Source: JAPPHA01 sp963664045 (GTDB taxonomy: Bacteria > Pseudomonadota > Alphaproteobacteria > Rhodobacterales > Rhodobacteraceae). From it: 64,000 nucleotides of DNA. Shown here one piece after another: positions 56,009 to 63,752 of the stretch; positions within the stretch are counted from its first letter, which is position 1, and each line of letters starts with the position of its first letter. The translations under genes were made by a program, and so were the position numbers. The stretch is taken from NCBI GenBank assembly GCA_963664045.2, contig CAXXGT010000012.1, positions 310,001 through 374,000 on the forward strand, in the 5' to 3' direction. The notes under the pieces are model-generated. The model saw only the letters and a program-made list of their open reading frames with translations. It did no database searches and had not been told where the DNA came from.

Positions 56009-56815
56009 ATGTACCGTCAATCCTTCTCCCTCGAGCGCTGGCCCTTCGGGAGCGACATCGCATCCGACGACCTGTTCCCGAGCCGGGCGGCCACCGAGGC
56101 ACAGGCACGGCTCAACCATCTCGCGGAGATGCGCGGCATCGGCCTGCTCACCGGCGAGGTCGGGTCCGGAAAGACCGCCGTCTGCCGGCGCTTCGCCGAC
56201 AGCCTGCCACGCGGCCTCTTCAAGATCGTCTACCTGCCGCTCGCCGCCCCCACGCCGCTCGAAGCCATGAACTGCATCGCGGCCGAATTCGGCCTCGCCC
56301 CCGGACAGTCACGCAGCATGGTCGGACGCGCCATCTCCGGCGAGTTGTCACGCCTCGCAGGCAACCGGCAGACGCCGGTGCTGATCATCGACGAGGCCCA
56401 TCTCCTGTCCAACCCGGTCCTCGAGACCCTGCGCATGCTCACCAACTTCGACATCGATTCCGCCCAGCGCTTCTGCCTGCTGCTCACCGGCCTCACCGGG
56501 CTCCGGCGCCGCCTGGCGATGGGGGTCAACGAATCCCTCGCCCAGCGTCTCGTCGTCCGCCACCACATGGACGGGCTCGCGGCAGAGGAGATCGAGCCGT
56601 ATATCGAGCACCGCCTCCGCATGGCCGGGGCTCCCGACATCCCGATCTTCGGCAAGACCGCCGTGGCTGCCATCGCGCAGACCGCACACGGCCTGCCGCG
56701 CAGGATCAACCAGATCGCCCACAATGCACTCGCCGCCGCCGCCGCGGACAAGGCCCGCGAAGTCACCGACAACCACGTCGCCCAGGCGATCGACGAACTG
56801 AACCTCAAGGCATGA
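56009..56815 (+). CDS. ExeA/TniB-like AAA+ ATPase of transposon copy B
   Basis: A 268-residue AAA+ ATPase starting MYRQSFSLERWPFGSDIASD. Walker A is LTGEVGSGKTAVC near residue 50, Walker B VLIIDEAHLL near 127, and LPRRINQIAHNAL near the end. It aligns along its length with the copy-A ATPase. Expected role: ATP-dependent target selection and transposase activation. It is coupled to the transposase in front and to the TOPRIM gene behind (ATGA). Intact. Confidence 0.87.
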   Translation: MYRQSFSLERWPFGSDIASDDLFPSRAATEAQARLNHLAEMRGIGLLTGEVGSGKTAVCRRFADSLPRGLFKIVYLPLAAPTPLEAMNCIAAEFGLAPGQSRSMVGRAISGELSRLAGNRQTPVLIIDEAHLLSNPVLETLRMLTNFDIDSAQRFCLLLTGLTGLRRRLAMGVNESLAQRLVVRHHMDGLAAEEIEPYIEHRLRMAGAPDIPIFGKTAVAAIAQTAHGLPRRINQIAHNALAAAAADKAREVTDNHVAQAIDELNLKA

Positions 56816-57404
56816 GCACCAGGCAGGATGACCGGAGCCGGTTGCGGCAGCTGCCGCTCAGGGAGATCGCCCTCGGGCTCGGCTATCGCCGCGATCCCCG
56901 CGACCGGAACCGCTTCAGGCGCGACGGATCGGTCATCAACATCACCGGTATGAAGTTCCACGACCACCGGCAAAACCGCGGCGGCGGCGGCGCCATCGAT
57001 CTCGTCATCCATGCCGAAGGCGGAAGCTTCACCCGGGCCGTGGAACGCCTCCGGCTGCTCGCAGGGGATCTCGCGCCGGAACCGGAGCCGAAAACGGAAC
57101 CCCGCAGGGAACTGGCCCTGCCGCCGCCCGCCGCGTCCGCATGGCCCGCAATCCACCAGTGGCTCACCAGGGACAGGGCCCTCCCGGACACTCTCGTCGC
57201 AGCACTCAACCGCCGCGGCCTCCTCCATGCCGATGCCCGAAGGAACGCCGTCTTCATCGCAACCGACAGGAACCGGAAACCAACCGGAGCAGAATGCTTC
57301 GGAACCGTAAGCGGGTAAACGGCGACGTCTGATAATTCGGTTGCTCACGCGAGGGTTGGGTGGGGATACTTCCGGTCATTCATCAATGATCGGAGGAAAT
57401 TGTC

Positions 57405-57689
57405 ATGTCAGGTTTGAATGGTTCGGCTGGTTCCCGTCGTGCGCCGGTGGTGCGCAGCGCAGACGAGTGGAGCGGCATCATGGCGGACTTCGAGCGCTCG
57501 GGGCTGTCGCAACGGGAGTTTTGCGAGTCCCGTGGGCTGTCCCCGAAGACCTTCGGGAACTGGCGGTGCCGTCTCCGCCCTGGGGGCGGGAAGGGTTCCT
57601 TTGTCGAGCTTGCGCCGCCTGCGGTATCCGGCTGGGACGTCGAGCTTGACCTGGGCGACGGGGTTGTCCTGCGGGTTCGGCGGTCGTGA
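57405..57689 (+). CDS. tnpA: IS66 accessory protein TnpA
   Basis: A 94-residue small IS66 protein: DEWSGIMADFERSGLSQREF, then CESRGLSPKTFGNWRCRLR is a helix-turn-helix of the transposase_8-like type. It is needed for IS66 movement together with TnpB and TnpC. The stop overlaps the tnpB start (ATGA-type coupling at 57686-57689). Confidence 0.85.
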   Translation: MSGLNGSAGSRRAPVVRSADEWSGIMADFERSGLSQREFCESRGLSPKTFGNWRCRLRPGGGKGSFVELAPPAVSGWDVELDLGDGVVLRVRRS

Positions 57690-58051
57690 TGCTCGGCGGC
57701 TGGCCGCGGGGCGGCATCTGGCTGTCGACGGACCCGGCCGACATGCGGCGCAGTTTCGACGGTCTGTGCGCGCTGGTGTCGGGCCATCTCGGGTGCAATC
57801 CGGCCGATGGACGCTGGTACGTGTTCGTCAACCGGCGCCGGACCATCGTGAAGGTCCTCGGCTTCGAGCGGGGCGGCTTCTTCATCTGGTCCAAGCGCCT
57901 GGAGCAGGGCCTGTTCGCCCCGCCTCCGGCCTCCGGCCATGCGGCGCTTGCATTGTCTTCGACCGAGTTGATGGCCCTGATCGACGGCATCGACGTCACC
58001 GTTCGCCGCCGTCGCAAGCGTTACGGCGGTCCCCGGCTGGCGTCCGGGTGA
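57686..58051 (+). CDS. tnpB: IS66 accessory protein TnpB
   Basis: A 121-residue IS66 Orf2 protein with the family blocks WLSTDPADMRRSFDGLCALV, FVNRRRTIVKVLGFERGGFF and WSKRLEQGLF. It may start at GTG 57686 or the next ATG at 57689. Its last 31 bases overlap the end of tnpC on the other strand, so the two genes converge. Confidence 0.88.
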   Translation: MMLGGWPRGGIWLSTDPADMRRSFDGLCALVSGHLGCNPADGRWYVFVNRRRTIVKVLGFERGGFFIWSKRLEQGLFAPPPASGHAALALSSTELMALIDGIDVTVRRRRKRYGGPRLASG

Positions 58052-59772
58052 GCCCGGACGACGGTCATGTCGATGCTGCCGGTCATCGGGTTGTCGGCGA
58101 AGAGCTCCTTCCACAGGCGTGGCGTCAGTTCGTGGACCCGGTCGGCCGGATGGGTGTCGATGCGCTGGAAGACATCGCCCAGATAGGTTGCAGGGCTGAT
58201 CCCGAGCAGGAAACAGGTGGCGACGAGGCTGTTGACGATCCCGACGTTCCGTGCGCCGGATTCCGTCCAGGAAAAAAGCCAGTTCTTCTGTCCCAGCTTG
58301 ATGCGGCGCAGTGCGCGCTCGACACCATTCGAGTCGATCGGCACCAACGGGTCTTCGAGGAACACCTCGAGGGCCTGCTGGCGTTCGACGGCGTAGGTGA
58401 CCGCCCGGCGGATCGGGTGCTTCGGCGTCAGCGCCGGGTCCCCGAGCGTCCGCTCACACCATTGCCAGAAGGCGTCGACCAGCAGGCGGGTGCGGGTGCG
58501 CCGCGCCTCCAGGCGTTCAGGCGGCGGCCGGGTACGGAATTCCTTCTCGATCCCGTACATGCCCCCGATCAGATCCAGCGCCTTCCCGGCGAACACCGGA
58601 TGGTTGTCCAGCTGCTCCTCGAAATTGCGCCTCGTATGCGCCCAGCAATTTTGCTGCCTCACCGCCTCCCCCCGCGCCTCGGCGTAAGCCGCGTAGGCGC
58701 CGTAGCCGTCGCTGACCAGCGTGCCCTCGAAATCGCCGAGGAACCGCGCGACATGGTGGTGGGCGCGGGAGGGCGCGAAGTGGAACACCACTTCGTCCCG
58801 GTCGCCGAGCACCGGCCAGTAGTAGCATTGTTTCATCTTGCCCGGCCTGTCCGGGTCGCGCCCGGCCCGCACCGGCGTCTCGTCCATGACGATGACGGAA
58901 CTTTCCAGAACCGAGCGGCACTGGGCCTCGAACACCGGCTCCAGCAGCGAGATCGCCCGGTTGGCCCAGCCACTCAGGGACTTGCGGCTGACGGTGATCC
59001 CGCTCTCTGCCAGCATCTGGTGCTGGCGGTAGAGGGGGAGATGCCAGGCGAACTTGTCGACCAGCATTCCGGCGATAAAGCTCACATCGGCGCAGGAGCT
59101 CTTGAACACGCCCTCGACGGCCGGGGCGCAGACCAGGGCGCCGGAGGATCTGATCTTCGCCTTCTTGTAATGGTAACGCAGCACCACGTGGCGGATCGGC
59201 ACCGATGCCAGCTTGCAGCACACCCGCTCGGAGATGAGCTCGAACTCGTCCGCCGCCAGCCCCTCGATCTCCGGCGGCATCACGTCGATGTCGATCACCG
59301 TCGCCTCGGGGCCGAAGCGCAGCCCGGTGCCGTTGACGGCATCGCCACGATCCTTCTTGCGCCCGTTGACGCCGCCCCGGGGCTTCTTTTCGGCTTTCTT
59401 TTCGGCCTCGCCTTTCCTTTCGGCTTCGGGCTCATCCTCCCCGGCGTCCGGCGATGCGGCCCCGTCGGAGGAGGCGCCATCGGAGGAGGCGCCGGAGTTG
59501 CGGCGCTTCTCCGAGCGCCGGCCGTACTGCTGGCGCTCGTAGCGGGCCAGCTGGTCGCGAAGTGCACTGTTCTTCGCCACTTCCTCGGTGAGCCTGTCCT
59601 GCAGTGACCCGACGAGCGCCGACAGCGTCCCGGCGAGCCCGAACAACTCCCTGAACAGGGCCGCGGCACCCCGTAGAAGACCACCGCCCGAGCCCAGCCC
59701 CGCGAACTCCGAGCGGAGCCCGTCGAGCCGCCGGCGAACCACCTCCGGGTCGTGAGGGTCGATCCCGCTCAT
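58021..59772 (-). CDS. tnpC: IS66 transposase TnpC, opposite in orientation to tnpAB
   Basis: A 583-residue IS66 transposase. In order: N-terminal leucine-rich helix with RYERQQYGRRSEKR, a charged Ala/Glu/Lys linker, a Cys-containing region (ISERVCCKLASVPIRHVVLR), and the DDE domain with Asp in IVMDETPVRAG, Asp in LVSDGYGAYA and Glu in NGVERALRRIKLGQKNWLF. The start at 59772 (MSGIDPHDPEVV) overlaps the methyltransferase stop by 4 nt, so the two are one minus-strand unit. Opposite orientation to tnpAB is unusual for the family. Confidence 0.9.
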   Translation of the reverse strand: MSGIDPHDPEVVRRRLDGLRSEFAGLGSGGGLLRGAAALFRELFGLAGTLSALVGSLQDRLTEEVAKNSALRDQLARYERQQYGRRSEKRRNSGASSDGASSDGAASPDAGEDEPEAERKGEAEKKAEKKPRGGVNGRKKDRGDAVNGTGLRFGPEATVIDIDVMPPEIEGLAADEFELISERVCCKLASVPIRHVVLRYHYKKAKIRSSGALVCAPAVEGVFKSSCADVSFIAGMLVDKFAWHLPLYRQHQMLAESGITVSRKSLSGWANRAISLLEPVFEAQCRSVLESSVIVMDETPVRAGRDPDRPGKMKQCYYWPVLGDRDEVVFHFAPSRAHHHVARFLGDFEGTLVSDGYGAYAAYAEARGEAVRQQNCWAHTRRNFEEQLDNHPVFAGKALDLIGGMYGIEKEFRTRPPPERLEARRTRTRLLVDAFWQWCERTLGDPALTPKHPIRRAVTYAVERQQALEVFLEDPLVPIDSNGVERALRRIKLGQKNWLFSWTESGARNVGIVNSLVATCFLLGISPATYLGDVFQRIDTHPADRVHELTPRLWKELFADNPMTGSIDMTVVRAHPDASRGPP

Positions 59773-60434
59773 TCCTCCGCCTCCACAGCCATGATCGCCG
59801 CCAGGACCGCCAGGCGCTCGGACCGGGGCATCGCCGCGTAGCGCCGCCCCCAGCTCGCCGCCTTGCGCTTCACCGTCTGGCGATGGGTGAAGTTGCGCCC
59901 GGCGAAGCGCGCCCAGTGGACCCGGTCCGGTTCGAAGTTGAACCACAGCTTCTCGGTGACCACGCAGGACTGGTTGTTGACCTGAAGCGCGATCGAGCGC
60001 CAGTCGGACAGGTGTTCGTCGTAGAGCCGGCTCGGATAACCGGAGATCATCACCTGGGCCGGCAGTGAACGCAGAAGACGGATCAGCTCCACATGGTCGC
60101 CGTCGTCGTAGTCGTAACGGTAGCGGCGCTGCGAGCGCCGCACCGACTGCACGTAGGGCGGATCAGCGTAGACCAGTTCGTCGCCCTGGAAGTCGAAGCC
60201 GGACAGGAACGCGTGGGCGCAGCCGTGGTGAAGCTCGACCGGATAATCACAGCTGAAACGCGCGATCGCACGCCAGTTGCGGTCGATGCCGATGTTGCGC
60301 AGCGCAGGCGGCTTGCGCTTCATGATCGCACCGCCCCCCAGAAATGATTCGATATACACAGAATGAGGAGGCATGGCCGCAATGAGCGGCTGGCACAGCC
60401 CCGATGTCGCCTTCGATCCGAACCATGCGCCCAT
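59769..60434 (-). CDS. DNA adenine methyltransferase (D12/Dam-like), passenger of the IS66 element
   Basis: A 221-residue N6-adenine methyltransferase of the Dam/D12 class. The SAM-binding motif is YIESFLGGGAIMKRK near residue 30, and the catalytic motif IV is VYADPPY (DPPY at 91-94). Target recognition probably lies in residues ~45-85 and the C-terminal third. The gene lies wholly inside the IS66 inverted repeats and is coupled to tnpC. No restriction enzyme is near. It could methylate the element ends to tune transposition or mask the element from host cleavage; both are guesses. Confidence 0.88.
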   Translation of the reverse strand: MGAWFGSKATSGLCQPLIAAMPPHSVYIESFLGGGAIMKRKPPALRNIGIDRNWRAIARFSCDYPVELHHGCAHAFLSGFDFQGDELVYADPPYVQSVRRSQRRYRYDYDDGDHVELIRLLRSLPAQVMISGYPSRLYDEHLSDWRSIALQVNNQSCVVTEKLWFNFEPDRVHWARFAGRNFTHRQTVKRKAASWGRRYAAMPRSERLAVLAAIMAVEAEE

Positions 60435-61009
60435 GGCCGATCCCCCGATGATTCGTTTTACCGCACCGGAAATAGGCCCGGCGCCCTATCATGTCAAACG
60501 GAAAATCGGCACGGCAGCGGAAAATCGGGGAATGCCAGGGCCGCAGCATCGGGCACAGCAGCCAAACGATACCCGAAACCGGGCAAAATCAACGGACGTC
60601 GCAGTTTACCCGCTTACTCGGAACCGTCATGCCACCGGCCGGCAAGCCATTCCGCGGAATGGCGCCGGGATCGCGAAAAGACAGCGGAAGCTTCTGGATC
60701 CCCGCAGACCGTAACACCGTGCACACCCTCTTCATCACCGAGAGTGCCATCGACGCCCTCTCCGCATTCTCCATGCCCGAACTCCGAAACTCCGGGACCG
60801 TCTTCCTCTCGGCAACCGGCGCCGGCAGGAAACTGCCCGCATGGGCCGAAGCATGGAAACCCCAACGCATCGTCTGTGCCTTCGACGCCGATGACGCCGG
60901 CGACGAGGCAGCAGAAGCCCTCGCAGCCAGGGACCCGCGTACACAACGCCTGAGACCCAAAGGCGGAAAGGACTGGAACGCCGTCCTCGTGGCACGACAC
61001 CCACGATAA

Positions 61010-61303
61010 ACTGCAATCACGCAAATCGATGAGCGCGGGCCCGCTTTGCCCGTGGTCGTCGGGGCCGGCATCATCCGACGCATTCCGCCTCGATGAAAAA
61101 GTGCGCCCTTCGCTTTCCCGTATCGGAGCCCCGACCAGAAGCGCCACAAACCCGTCCGCACGAGATGACCGGAATCAGCCACCGGAAATGGAAGAAAACA
61201 CCCGGGCAAAAGCCCCGAAGAAATCAAAGCTGTGCGCAACAAGACCCCGGAACGGAACCGAAATAATCAGCAAACCAGCCGCCGGCACACAGAAAAATTC
61301 AAC
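61010..61303. other. Region after the copy-B TOPRIM gene
   Basis: About 290 bases. Copy A has a RepA-like gene at this position; here only a short basic frame from an ATG at 61188 (MEENTRAKAPKKSKL) is seen, and it is cut at 61304 by the border of the 1046-bp repeat. It may be the lost gene's start, but homology is not visible. Confidence 0.3.
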
Positions 61304-61557
61304 ACCACCGCCACCGGGAGACCGCAGGCGTGCAGGCTCTGGTGCAGTGCCCGGTGATAGCGGCCGGTCGCCTCGACGACGACAAGCTCGACACCGGCCT
61401 TGTGCAGCATCCCGCGCAAACCGCGGCGCCCGCCGGCGTCGTTCGGGAACTGCCGCGCTTCACCCGTCGGTGCGATGTGGACGTCGAGATGGGCCTTGCC
61501 GACATCGATACCGGCGACCACCTTTTCCTGATTGCCATTCTGTGCTTCCTGGTTCAT
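61304..61557 (-). pseudogene. IS110 transposase, N-terminal fragment (second copy)
   Basis: The first ~85 residues are identical to the IS110 gene at 50015-50995 except Ser to Gly near residue 8, up to HACGLPVAV; there the repeat ends and the frame runs into other sequence. It is a by-product of the 1046-bp duplication and cannot work. Confidence 0.88.
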
Positions 61558-62349
61558 GGTCCTCGTCTCATTGGTTGTGTCCCGATACTCCTGTCCTTGC
61601 ATATCATTCGGGCCTCGCGCCCCCGCATCTGTTCAGGACGACCGGGACATGATGGGGAGGGGCGACCAGGCTTCCGGACGGATCTTTATCCATGGTGAGT
61701 AGTCGGTCCGACCCCTCCCCGGCGGGGAAGGTGGCCACCTTCCCCGCGATCCCTGTCCCATGCAAGCACGCAACAGGAATGTTCCGATTCATCTGAAGAC
61801 GACCATTGCAACGCTGCACTTTTCCACAGATCGACGCCAACAACAGCTGTGGATAACTCGATTCAATTCTTTTCATGAATGATGTCATACAAGGTGAGGA
61901 GAACGGACAGGATGTTGTGACCCTTGAATGTCAAGGACCGTGCCAATAACCGCAGTGCGGGAAATGGCACGGAGTTCTCCTGACTGGCGGATGAGGCCGA
62001 TTAAGCGGTGATGGGCGGAACAACATAACCCGTCCGGAGCGAGGGCCTCTGGGCTCAGGTGGCGAAGGCGGCAGGTCATGCCGGGACACAGAGCCCGGTG
62101 CTGACCGATGATATCACCCGGATGACGGGTGGTGCTGTCGAGCCGAAGGGCGGCGCAAACGCGGGATGTTGCCACGGGCACGGCTGGGTCAGCCTTAAGC
62201 GTGGCGGATGTCGCGGAAGGCACCGCACCGAACTCCTGCGGGGGGTGCCTGACGCTTGAAGCCGGACCCGGGAAAACCGGACGTCCGGAATTTTAGGGGG
62301 GATGCTGGAAACGTGGCCTATGGTGCGCGCGCCAGTGTCCTACCCGACC
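61304..62349. repeat. 1046-bp direct repeat, copy 2
   Basis: Near-identical to 50742-51787. The right border keeps CCGACC, which in copy 1 belongs to the transposase gene outside the intron, so this copy probably derives from the copy-1 locus or an equal insertion. It is fused directly to a group II intron 3' fragment. Confidence 0.9.
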
Positions 62350-62350
62350 C

Positions 62351-62731
62351 CAGCCTATAACCCCGCCTCGAGGGCAGAGAGTTCGGAACGCGTCACATGC
62401 GGAAGCGAAGGGGTCGGACCCGAACGGTTCGATACCGCCGGGGCGTGAACAGGCCCGGCGGCACACCGGAAACGACGCGGGAGGCAGGATGGCTGTCGTG
62501 CAGCGGCCTCGGGTTACCGGACCAACCGGCTCCTCCCTCCCACGACCCGTCCCGGTGGTCCGTGTGCGAGGTGCATGATCCCACTGGAGAGCCCGGTGCG
62601 GGAAATCCGCACGCCGGGTTCGGAGAGCGGGGGACTGGAAACGCGGCCATGGGAGCCGGACTGAGGCCAGGAGCGAAAGCGACGGACAAGCCACCGGACC
62701 CTAAAACTGGCGCGCCAGCCCACGACTCTAC
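62351..62731 (+). mobile_element. Group II intron 3' fragment (second copy of the lysR intron)
   Basis: 381 bases aligning without gaps to 34855-35235, with a small number of substitutions, including domain V at 62589-62621 and the end CTCTAC. The 5' half is missing. The sequence just beyond differs from that after the lysR intron, so it marks a separate insertion later truncated by recombination. Confidence 0.8.
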
Positions 62732-62800
62732 ACGAATTGTGTTGGTACCCTTAGCGGCCGCGTCCGTGATCAAGGTTAGACTCGAATTGCGATCAGATTA

Positions 62801-63670
62801 CTATACTTGCCGGCGCTTTTCCAACATGTCACAAAACCTTTCGACCGTACCGGGTGCCGCCGCGTAGCTGTGGTCATCGTCCGGAAAAATGCCTTCCTTC
62901 ACCTCGCGGACATAGGTGCTCAAGCCCTCTATGGCGACCTCGGTTAGGTTAGCGTAACGCTTTGTGAACTTTGGCTTGAAGTCCGTGAAGACACCGAGCA
63001 GGTCGTAGCTCAGTAGGATCTGTCCATCGGTCCCCTCTCCGGCACCGATGCCAATGGTCGGGATCTCGAGTTCCAAGGATATCAGCCGAGCAATGTCTGC
63101 CGGCACGGCTTCAAATTCCAGCATGAAACACCCGGCATCCTGGATCGCAAGGGCATCTTCCAGGATTTCCATGGCATCTTCCGGCGTCCGCCCCTGTATT
63201 CTGAAGCCGCCGAACATTGCGACGCGATGTGGCGCTAGTCCGATATGGCTGGCGGTCGGAATCCCTGCATCGACAAGGGCGGCCAGGATGTCCTGCTGGC
63301 TCTTTCCGCCCTGCGGCTTGACCGCATCGCAGCCTGCTTCCTGCATGAAACGCGTCGCATTGGACAGGGCACGCTCGACCGTGTTGTAACTCTGGTAGGG
63401 CATGCACCCGAGGCAGAAGGTGCTTGGTGCGCCCCGGCGAACGGCCTGCGCATGCATGATCATCATGTCCATGGTCGCCGGAATCGTCGAGGCATGCCCG
63501 TGAGCAGTCATTGCCAGGCTATCGCCGACGACCACGACATCCACGCCGGCCGCCTCGGCCCACTGTGCCGACGTATAGTCGGGAACGGAAGTGTAAACCA
63601 TTTTCTCGCCAGATGTTTTCGACGCTCGAATTTCCTGAATGGTGCGTTTCTTTTTTTCATTGCCGTCCAT
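62801..63670 (-). CDS. PanB-like protein (ketopantoate hydroxymethyltransferase fold) with altered metal site
   Basis: A 289-residue TIM-barrel protein of the PanB/PEP-mutase superfamily: TIQEIRASKTSGEKMVYTSV, VVVGDSLAMTAHGHASTIPA, GHxGL-like SHIGLAPH, FGGFRIQGR and IPTIGIGAG. Compared with E. coli PanB, metal ligand Asp45 is kept (Asp50) and catalytic Glu181 is kept (Glu187), but Asp84 is Cys89 (LGCMPY) and Glu114 is Gln120 (KPQGG). It is thus probably a paralogue with a different reaction. ATG 63670 is preferred; 63682 is possible. It follows a fatty-acid-hydroxylase-like gene by 82 bases. Confidence 0.75.
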   Translation of the reverse strand: MDGNEKKKRTIQEIRASKTSGEKMVYTSVPDYTSAQWAEAAGVDVVVVGDSLAMTAHGHASTIPATMDMMIMHAQAVRRGAPSTFCLGCMPYQSYNTVERALSNATRFMQEAGCDAVKPQGGKSQQDILAALVDAGIPTASHIGLAPHRVAMFGGFRIQGRTPEDAMEILEDALAIQDAGCFMLEFEAVPADIARLISLELEIPTIGIGAGEGTDGQILLSYDLLGVFTDFKPKFTKRYANLTEVAIEGLSTYVREVKEGIFPDDDHSYAAAPGTVERFCDMLEKRRQV

Positions 63671-63752
63671 GCGATTCACCATTCCAAACCGTTGTGTCGG
63701 CGCTTGAGTCGAGCAAAAACGCCATTTTGTCGAGTTGTGCGTATGCGGAGAA

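Larger units (their letters stand above)
57307..60617 (+). mobile_element. IS66-family element with a DNA adenine methyltransferase passenger and inverted tnpC
   Basis: The 3311-bp element is bounded by inverted repeats that begin GTAAGCGGGTAAAC and match at 22 of the first 24 positions. TCGGAACC flanks it on both sides (57299-57306 and 60618-60625), the 8-bp duplication expected of IS66. It carries tnpA and tnpB on the plus strand, and tnpC plus a Dam-like gene on the minus strand. Canonical IS66 elements have tnpA, tnpB and tnpC in one direction. Every gene is intact, so it may be active. Confidence 0.92.
56812..61009 (+). pseudogene. CHC2-like/TOPRIM protein of transposon copy B, split by an IS66 element
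   Basis: 56812-57306 and 60626-61009 join, after removal of the IS66 element and one target repeat, into one frame of 292 residues. The N-terminal CHC2-like block (IALGLGYRRDPRDRNRFRRD, RGGGGAIDLVIHAEGGSF) is followed by PFRGMAPGSRKDSGSFWI, the TOPRIM Glu block FITESAIDALSAF, Asp block CAFDADDAGDEAAEAL and KDWNAVL. Zinc-binding Cys residues of true CHC2 are not obvious. A primase-like or DNA-end-processing role is inferred. No RepA-like gene follows; the sequence breaks at 61303. Confidence 0.8.

Noticed and set aside
57418..59607. A 729-codon plus-strand frame across the IS66 element
   Set aside because: It runs antisense to tnpC and through tnpB out of frame; the composition is low-information and the real IS66 genes explain the region.
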